Of a stretch of DNA of 10,663 nt, positions 5,761 to 10,663 are shown piece after piece; the stretch's first letter is position 1, and every line of letters begins with the position of its first letter. This DNA comes from Alphaproteobacteria bacterium (lineage in GTDB: Bacteria > Pseudomonadota > Alphaproteobacteria > Paracaedibacterales > CAIOTO01). The notes beneath the pieces were generated by a model that was not told where the DNA came from, did not search any database, and saw only the letters and a list, made by a program, of their open reading frames with translations. The stretch covers positions 1 to 10,663 of the forward strand of contig JANRCF010000006.1 of the NCBI GenBank assembly GCA_030727085.1. The letters run 5' to 3'. The position numbers were made by a program, and so were the translations under genes.

Positions 5761-5780
5761 TAATATAAAGGAACCACATA

Positions 5781-8612
5781 ATGCCTGCTGGTGGCGGAGT
5801 TGGGATTAGCGCAGCTTATGGCGCGTTAAAAACGGATAGAGAAACAGGTCGCACCCAAGTTGGCGCCTTAATTGGCAATCTTGATCCTAACACTATTGGT
5901 GAGAATATAGCTGCTGTTACATTACAAAAATCCGACATTTACAAAGACAAAATAACACTTAATGTTGATAAAAAACTCCCCGCTATAGAAGAATTACGCA
6001 CTAAAGTGGACGCACTTGGCGGCAGCCTTAAAAAACTCACCAATGATCTACGATCAAACGTTCTTGCAAGTGACTCAAGTATACCAAATGCTTTGAATGC
6101 AAAGCTATCCAGGTCAAAAGAATCAGATGGCGCCATCGTGTTATCAATCGATCCAATCGCAAAAGCATCAATAACGGATTATGATATCAATGTAACGCAA
6201 AAAGCAACCGCTGACAGCATTACGTGCGGTATCAAATTTATGGATCCCAATGGCACTGTTGATTTTTCAGGCGACCTTGTTCTTAATAATCAAATTATTC
6301 CTATCACTGCGGGCACGTCAACGTTAAACACAATTATTAACGCCATTAATAGCACAACAGAATTTTCAAATGTCAAAGCAAGTTTACTCTATGTATCAAG
6401 CACAAAAGGGTACGAACTAAAATTAGAAAGTACAAAACTTGCTGAGCCTATCAATTTTTTAGGAAATTCAGGAACCGACGCAGCTATTATCGATCCAAGT
6501 GGCCTTAACATAAACCCGACAGATCCAACCGATCTTGGCACAGATGCAATAGATGAAGTCACGACTGGTTATACAAATACAAGCAAAACAGCAGCCCTTG
6601 GGTTTTCAGGGAATCTTGTTATCAACAACCAAGCAATAACAATCTCGGCAATATCCACACTGAATTCAATCATGGATTCTATCAACTATGTAAGCGACAA
6701 AACAAACGTGACAGCTAGTATTTCTGGCGGCCTAGATTACGCGATTGTCCTCACCAGCACGCAAGCAGGCGCCCCTATTAAATTCGATGCACTCACTACA
6801 GATGCCATCCTTAAGGGCGACAATAATGCCCTCGTGCCTACAGCTAACACAGACGCCAGCACTTTAATTGATGGAAATTTAATTAAGATCAAAGATAAAA
6901 TCACCAGCACATACACAACGACAGACCCAGATACAGCAGCTAACTTCTCAGGAAATTTGCTAATCAATAACCAGCTCATTAAAATCACAGCCACTTCTTC
7001 ATTAAATTCAATCAGAGACGCCATCAATGCTTTAAGTAAAGAGGCACGCGTGATAGCAAGCATAAGCACAGACGGAGGCGGAAATTCTCAACTTATTATT
7101 GAGGGGACGCAAGCCGGAGTCCCTATTGACTTTATTGGAAAAACAACAGATATGAATCTTCGTGGCGAAGGAAAGATTATCACATCAACAACCAACAAAG
7201 ACGTGAATTCACTGATTGCAAAGCTATCCATTAATGGGTCAAATATTGAGCGTCCAGACAATATCATTAATGACGCAATTGCCGGGGTTCGAATCACCAT
7301 CGATAAAATTTCCACAAAGCATACAGTGTTTGCCATTGACTACGACAAACAGCAAGCTTTTGATGCTATCAACGAATTTGTTACAAACTACAACCTTGTT
7401 GTTGACGCTGTTAATGAACAAAGAAAAATGATGCCTGATGGAAGAACACCTGACGAAAAATCTATTTTATATGGTGAAGATATTCTCAACAGCATTGATA
7501 ACTTATTGCGTTACGCAACAAATGTAGCTGTCGTTGGCGCAGGAAGTAAAGATTATAAAAGCCTAGCAGATATTGGCATTATGATGAGCTCCAATGCTTC
7601 TGGAGGAAAAACAAATGAAGTAAGTGGAAAATTAACGCTAAATGCGGCAGTCCTGCAAGAAACAATACTGAATAATGATTTTGATAAAATTATTAAATTA
7701 TTCGGTAATTTTGCACAATCAAGTAACCCTCAATTTTATGCAGTTGGCATGCCAGAAAAATTTACAGATGACATGGCAGGAAAGCCCCTCAAGCTTACTT
7801 ATACGCATGTTGGTGCCACGTCAACAGACAGCACTTTTTCTACAAATTTCACAGTACCAGAACCTACTGAAAAATTAAATTATGCTGTTGCCGGGCAAAC
7901 AGTTTCACTTACATACGCATTCAATACTGACGGCACATATTCTGCAACAATAACCGGTAGTGGATTAAAAGACGTGCAAGATCAACCTATCCCAACAGAA
8001 AAATTAACAGCGTCAGCAACACTTACAAATGGAAACAAAACATTTACTTTTCCAGATGATTCAATTTATGCAGGACTTGTCATTAATTTCAAGGATGACG
8101 CAACACCCCCAACAGATGGCTCACCAATAACAACAACACTTACTCTGCCCCAGTTTAAGGCAACACTTTCCATGGATGGAAAAGAGGATGTCATTATTAA
8201 CAATGTACGCGATGATTATATTATGGCTCCAAAAGATTCAATTTACGAAGGCCTTAAAATAAGCTACGTCGTTACGGGGAAATACGCATCACTTGCTTTA
8301 GAGCAAGCAATGCAAACGACATTTACGCTAACAGAAGGAATTGCTGTTGGCTTTAATAAAGCATTAAGCGCCAACACAGCTAGGCATAACCCACACAAGG
8401 ATGAGGTTCCTACAAGTGCCTTTGACGTTTCAATTCAAACTCTGATCGAGGAAAACAAAAGCAATGAAATTCGGATTAAAGAAATTATTGATGACGCCGA
8501 ACGCATAAGGGAACGCTATGAAAGAGGCAGACAAAGCCTCTACACAAAAGCGCACAGAACAGAAGCGATCTCACAAATGCTCGCTGCAGAACTTGCCTCA
8601 CATTATGGTTGA
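5781..8612 (+). CDS. fliD: Flagellar filament capping protein FliD (HAP2), greatly enlarged
   Basis: The 943-residue protein caps the growing filament and folds incoming flagellin. FliD is usually about 450-650 residues. A FliD N-terminal helical part spans about 30-110 (GNLDPNTIGENIAAVTLQ, then LPAIEELRTKVDALGGSL). Three successive hook-IN-type repeats start at Phe162, Phe275 and Phe389 (FSGDLVLNNQ, FSGNLVINNQ, FSGNLLINNQ). The FliD_C core follows: INGSNIERPDNIINDAIAGV (483-502), then FDAINEFVTNYNLVVDAVNE, SLADIGI and IIKLFGNF. A Thr-rich insertion occupies about 650-845, then EGIAVGFNKAL and a C-terminal coiled coil (888-943). AAAGGA eight bases before the ATG is a good ribosome-binding site. 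It follows the flagellin terminator by 20 bases with no clear promoter of its own and overlaps fliS by eight bases. A single cysteine is at 149. Confidence 0.92.
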   Translation: MPAGGGVGISAAYGALKTDRETGRTQVGALIGNLDPNTIGENIAAVTLQKSDIYKDKITLNVDKKLPAIEELRTKVDALGGSLKKLTNDLRSNVLASDSSIPNALNAKLSRSKESDGAIVLSIDPIAKASITDYDINVTQKATADSITCGIKFMDPNGTVDFSGDLVLNNQIIPITAGTSTLNTIINAINSTTEFSNVKASLLYVSSTKGYELKLESTKLAEPINFLGNSGTDAAIIDPSGLNINPTDPTDLGTDAIDEVTTGYTNTSKTAALGFSGNLVINNQAITISAISTLNSIMDSINYVSDKTNVTASISGGLDYAIVLTSTQAGAPIKFDALTTDAILKGDNNALVPTANTDASTLIDGNLIKIKDKITSTYTTTDPDTAANFSGNLLINNQLIKITATSSLNSIRDAINALSKEARVIASISTDGGGNSQLIIEGTQAGVPIDFIGKTTDMNLRGEGKIITSTTNKDVNSLIAKLSINGSNIERPDNIINDAIAGVRITIDKISTKHTVFAIDYDKQQAFDAINEFVTNYNLVVDAVNEQRKMMPDGRTPDEKSILYGEDILNSIDNLLRYATNVAVVGAGSKDYKSLADIGIMMSSNASGGKTNEVSGKLTLNAAVLQETILNNDFDKIIKLFGNFAQSSNPQFYAVGMPEKFTDDMAGKPLKLTYTHVGATSTDSTFSTNFTVPEPTEKLNYAVAGQTVSLTYAFNTDGTYSATITGSGLKDVQDQPIPTEKLTASATLTNGNKTFTFPDDSIYAGLVINFKDDATPPTDGSPITTTLTLPQFKATLSMDGKEDVIINNVRDDYIMAPKDSIYEGLKISYVVTGKYASLALEQAMQTTFTLTEGIAVGFNKALSANTARHNPHKDEVPTSAFDVSIQTLIEENKSNEIRIKEIIDDAERIRERYERGRQSLYTKAHRTEAISQMLAAELASHYG
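6264..7286 (+). repeat. Three tandem ~340-bp repeats encoding hook-IN-like modules in FliD
   Basis: Residues 162-274, 275-388 and about 389-502 align as three units. Each begins FSG(D/N)L(V/L)(L/I)NNQ, continues with a pattern I.I.A..(S/T)(T/S)LN.I...IN and ends with (S/G)T(K/Q)(A/L)..PI.F. The pattern is that of the flagellin hook IN motif (Pfam PF07196), which is found in FliD and some flagellins. Repeat periods are 113 and 114 residues. DNA identity between units is clearly lower than protein similarity, so the triplication is old. Confidence 0.8.
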
Positions 8613-9114
8613 TAAAAATAAGCAAGAAAGTCTATTTATGTACAATAACACACCAGTTGCCTATCGTCACAATCCACTCATGGATAGTGCCTCAAAGCAA
8701 ATATCATTTCTTTTCGGACGTATTGTTCATTTCATTGAAGAAGCTGACCGCCTTAGAAATGAGCAGCAATACCAAGAGTTTGCATATCAAAACGAGCGCG
8801 CTATTTCTGTTATACATGGGTTATCATCTTTTCTTCAAAGCGAGGTTACACCAAGTCTATCCGCAACCTGGGATAATTATTTTTTATTCCTTTTGCGCAC
8901 TATCAATATCCATATGATTGAACCTAATCCTATTTTATTTAAAGAACTATGTGACAACCTTCGCCATATGGAGCAACTTTTAAAAAATGTAGATATTCAA
9001 AGTCACACCATTCTTGATCCAAATAAAATCGTTGACCATAAAGCAAATGATAATCTCAACGTGCCAACAAATCAGAATCAATCACTACAAACTGACATCA
9101 ATATTTCAATATAA
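8605..9114 (+). CDS. fliS: FliS-like flagellin export chaperone
   Basis: The 169-residue protein is small and helical, placed directly after fliD as fliS usually is. Its N-terminal part MYNNTPVAYRHNPLMDSAS followed by FLFGRIVHFIEEAD (residues 12-48) follows the FliS pattern of M.N....Y......AS..E...MLY...I.F...A. Helices follow (ERAISVIHGLSSFLQSE, FLFLLRTINI, FKELCDNLRHMEQLLKN). FliS binds the flagellin C-terminus in the cytoplasm and prevents premature polymerisation. The ATG at 8605 overlaps the fliD stop by eight bases and implies translational coupling. The ATG at 8638, preceded by AAGAAAG, would give a more FliS-like N-terminus and is a real alternative. A polar tail of about 40 residues exceeds the usual 120-140-residue length. 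Similarity is moderate; context raises confidence. Confidence 0.75.
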   Translation: MVDKNKQESLFMYNNTPVAYRHNPLMDSASKQISFLFGRIVHFIEEADRLRNEQQYQEFAYQNERAISVIHGLSSFLQSEVTPSLSATWDNYFLFLLRTINIHMIEPNPILFKELCDNLRHMEQLLKNVDIQSHTILDPNKIVDHKANDNLNVPTNQNQSLQTDINISI

Positions 9115-9130
9115 TCGAAGAAAAAGAAAA

Positions 9131-9207
9131 TGGTGGGCCCTGCAGGACTCGAACCTGCGACATCTCCGTTATGAGCGGAGGGTTCTAACCAACTGAACTA
9201 AAGGCCC
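9131..9207 (-). tRNA. tRNA with CAU anticodon, probably tRNA-Ile2 (lysidine-modified)
   Basis: Read on the minus strand the 77-base gene folds into a full cloverleaf. The acceptor is GGGCCTT/AGGGCCC with one T-G pair and an encoded CCA (9131-9133). The D arm is GTTC/GAAC, the anticodon arm CTCCG-CTCATAA-CGGAG, and the T arm GCAGG-TTCGAGT-CCTGC. The anticodon CAT is at 9173-9171. The G1-C72 pair excludes a typical initiator tRNA. The GGGCC acceptor and the CGCTCATAACG loop region resemble the Ile2 isoacceptor, which reads AUA after TilS converts C34 to lysidine. Elongator Met remains possible. It lies between convergent fliS and flhB. Confidence 0.93.
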
Positions 9208-9241
9208 AAAACTGCGCGAGCGTTGGTAATGCTCGAAAGAA

Positions 9242-9271
9242 ATCATGCAGATGATGATTAAACGTACTCAA
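9242..9271 (-). promoter_or_regulatory. Weak candidate promoter for the tRNA gene
   Basis: On the minus strand TTGAGT (9271-9266) is followed after 18 bases by CATGAT (9247-9242), which would start transcription about 28 bases before the tRNA. The match is only moderate. Between it and the tRNA lies a small CGAGC/GCTCG hairpin (9217-9235). The tRNA could instead be read from the upstream fliR-flhB transcript. Confidence 0.25.
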
Positions 9272-9308
9272 TTCAGAGAAATGAGTCAAGAAATTAAACA
9301 GCATTCAC

Positions 9309-10385
9309 TTAAAACCGATTCCCTTTTAACTTCATAACCAAGCGAATAATGTCCGCAACCGCTTTATAGTATTCAGACGGGATATCTTGACTAATCTCTA
9401 CCTCATTAAACAAAGCACGCGCAACAGGCGGATTTTCAATAATCGGCACATTATTTTCCTTTGCAATTTCGCGGATTTTAAGTGCGACAAAGTCTTGCCC
9501 TTTCGCAACGACCTTAGGTGCATCCATCGTGTCAGGATCCCATGCAAGCGCCACTGAATAGTGTGTCGGGTTGGTAATAACAACCGTCGCTGTTGGCACA
9601 TCCTTCATCATACGATTACGCGATCTTTCCATCCTTAGGCGCCGAATACGTTGTTTAATGGCAGGATCACCTTCGATATCTTTATGCTCCTCTTTCACTT
9701 CTTGCTTAGTCATGCGGAGGCCTTTTGTGTGTTGATAGCGCTGATACAAATAATCCAAAAGGCCTAAGAAAAACAGAATGATTAAAATCATCATGAACAA
9801 TTTAAAAAGCAATCCTTCAAACGTATTAAACATTTGACGAAAATTAAGACCCGTCCAATTTTTAATTTCGGCCGCATGCCCACGAAATAACCAAAAAGCA
9901 GCAACGAACAAAATACCTGTTTTAAAAACTGTTTTAATAAACTCGACAATAGCATTTTTTGAAAATACTTTTTTGATACCTTGCTTAGGTGAGAGTCGGC
10001 TCATTTTTGGCTTTAATGATGTTAAGGATAGGCTTTTTCCAACCTGCATGAACCCGACTATAATCAATACGATAAACATGACAAAAAATGGGAATGCAAC
10101 GATTGGAGCTATGCTTGTAAATAAGTGGCTCCCCATCCTTTTTAACGAATTATGATCAACAATCATTTGATCGGGAACAGCTAGAAATGGCTGCATAATT
10201 CCCATCAAGCTTCGCGCCATACGCGGCAAAATACCTAACATAATCACGCAGCTTGTTAAAATAAAAAACCAATTAATGATTTCTCGTGAGATAGGGACCT
10301 GCCCTTTTTCACGTGCCTGCTCAAGCCGCCGCTCGGTAGGAGATTCCGTTTTTTGATCTTCATCATGCTCATTATCGCCAGACAT
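9309..10385 (-). CDS. flhB: Flagellar export apparatus switch protein FlhB
   Basis: The 358-residue integral membrane protein is of normal FlhB length and controls the substrate switch of the flagellar type III export gate from rod/hook to filament proteins. The N-terminus has the signature KTESPTERRLEQAREKGQV (residues 12-30). Four membrane segments lie near 37-55, 95-113, 147-167 and 190-214. The cytoplasmic linker includes MTKQEVKEEHKDIEGDP. The autocleavage motif NPTH is at residues 272-275 and is followed by the family pattern (YSVAL, PKVVAKGQDFVALKIREIA, NPPVARALF). AGGA seven bases upstream of the ATG lies inside the end of fliR, and four bases separate the two genes, indicating one operon with coupled translation. 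The intact cleavage motif argues for a working switch. Confidence 0.97.
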   Translation of the reverse strand: MSGDNEHDEDQKTESPTERRLEQAREKGQVPISREIINWFFILTSCVIMLGILPRMARSLMGIMQPFLAVPDQMIVDHNSLKRMGSHLFTSIAPIVAFPFFVMFIVLIIVGFMQVGKSLSLTSLKPKMSRLSPKQGIKKVFSKNAIVEFIKTVFKTGILFVAAFWLFRGHAAEIKNWTGLNFRQMFNTFEGLLFKLFMMILIILFFLGLLDYLYQRYQHTKGLRMTKQEVKEEHKDIEGDPAIKQRIRRLRMERSRNRMMKDVPTATVVITNPTHYSVALAWDPDTMDAPKVVAKGQDFVALKIREIAKENNVPIIENPPVARALFNEVEISQDIPSEYYKAVADIIRLVMKLKGNRF

Positions 10386-10389
10386 TTTT

Positions 10390-10663
10390 TTATCCTAAGC
10401 TGAAAAAGGCACGATATTCGCGATCAAAGATATGACCAAATTGCATTACAACGGCGCCGCCCGTAATTAAAAAAACCATGAGACCACCCCATATTTGAAG
10501 CGGCAACGATACAAAGAAAATTTGCATTTGTGGAATCATGCGATTCATTAAACCAAAGCCAACTTGCAAAACAATGAATACAATAATAAATGGGGTTGCT
10601 AACTGCAGACCCATAGAAAAAATTAACGAAAAAAGACGTATATATCCTTTCGAAAGGTCACCT
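10390..10663 (-). CDS. fliR: Flagellar biosynthetic protein FliR, C-terminal part (5' end outside window)
   Basis: About 90 codons of the 3' end are visible, running from the window edge to a TAA at 10392-10390. The sequence GLQLATPFIIVFIVLQVGFG followed by LMNRMIPQMQIFFVSLPLQI is the highly characteristic C-terminal membrane region of FliR, a core part of the FliPQR export channel in the inner membrane. Two hydrophobic segments are present, the second being GGLMVFLITGGAVVM. The gene ends four bases before flhB, the common fliR-flhB order. The internal ATG at 10614 is not the true start, because the frame continues upstream with family-like sequence. Confidence 0.95.
   Translation of the reverse strand, partial: GDLSKGYIRLFSLIFSMGLQLATPFIIVFIVLQVGFGLMNRMIPQMQIFFVSLPLQIWGGLMVFLITGGAVVMQFGHIFDREYRAFFSLG

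Noticed and set aside
5759..5764. Perfect TATAAT just before fliD as a -10 element
   Set aside because: No -35 element lies 16-18 bases upstream, the site overlaps the terminator tail in AT-rich DNA, and transcription would start inside the ribosome-binding site.
6737..7421. Minus-strand open frames opposite fliD
   Set aside because: They lie in the low-stop antisense frame of a Thr/Ser-rich repeat gene, without ribosome-binding sites or recognisable domains.
9014..9196. Open frame ending in a WALQDSNLRHL-like sequence
   Set aside because: This is the familiar false protein produced by translating the complement of a tRNA gene; it overlaps fliS and the tRNA.
1..10663. CRISPR array, insertion sequence, toxin-antitoxin pair or phage genes
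   Set aside because: No regularly spaced repeats, transposase, paired small genes with such features, or phage proteins were found on either strand.

Overview
The window reads as a chromosomal segment of a moderately AT-rich, flagellated alphaproteobacterium. The RpoH-type heat-shock sigma factor carries a canonical RpoH box. There are FliR/FlhB, FliD/FliS and flagellin genes, a sigma-54 flagellin promoter, a tRNA with a CAU anticodon, and several TTG starts. Tandem small outer-membrane beta-barrel genes and short dispersed palindromic repeats would suit an intracellular or host-associated lineage such as the Holosporales/Rickettsiales side of the class. That placement is inference from family resemblance; no database was consulted.

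Layout. Positions 1-726 (minus, cut off by the left edge) and 848-1651 (minus) encode two paralogous secreted beta-barrel proteins; the first carries a 108-bp in-frame tandem duplication. Positions 1652-1913 hold only dyads. A TTG-started small hypothetical gene (1914-2282, plus) runs convergently into the 3' end of a YqgE/AlgH-family gene (2168-2758, minus). That gene is divergent from rpoH (2904-3776, plus), and a perfect 8+8 palindrome and a good sigma-70-like promoter lie between them. Positions 3777-4221 are non-coding and contain degenerate dispersed-repeat palindromes, an upstream dyad and a textbook -24/-12 promoter.

Flagellar block. The sigma-54 promoter drives flagellin (4222-5709). 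A stem-loop terminator follows, then a very large FliD filament cap gene (5781-8612) and a FliS-like flagellin chaperone gene (8605-9114) that overlaps fliD by 8 bases. On the other strand fliR (10390-10663, partial) and flhB (9309-10385) encode two membrane components of the flagellar type III export gate. A tRNA(CAU), probably the lysidine-dependent Ile2 isoacceptor, lies between the convergent flagellar sets at 9131-9207. Together these genes make the filament protein, its chaperone, the cap under which it polymerises, and part of the export machinery that secretes it.

I see no defence system, CRISPR array or insertion sequence, and nothing that I would call a wholly new system. The most unusual content is internal expansion of extracellular proteins: a recent 36-residue duplication in an outer-membrane barrel, three roughly 113-residue hook-IN-type repeats plus a second insertion in FliD, and a flagellin with a large central domain.
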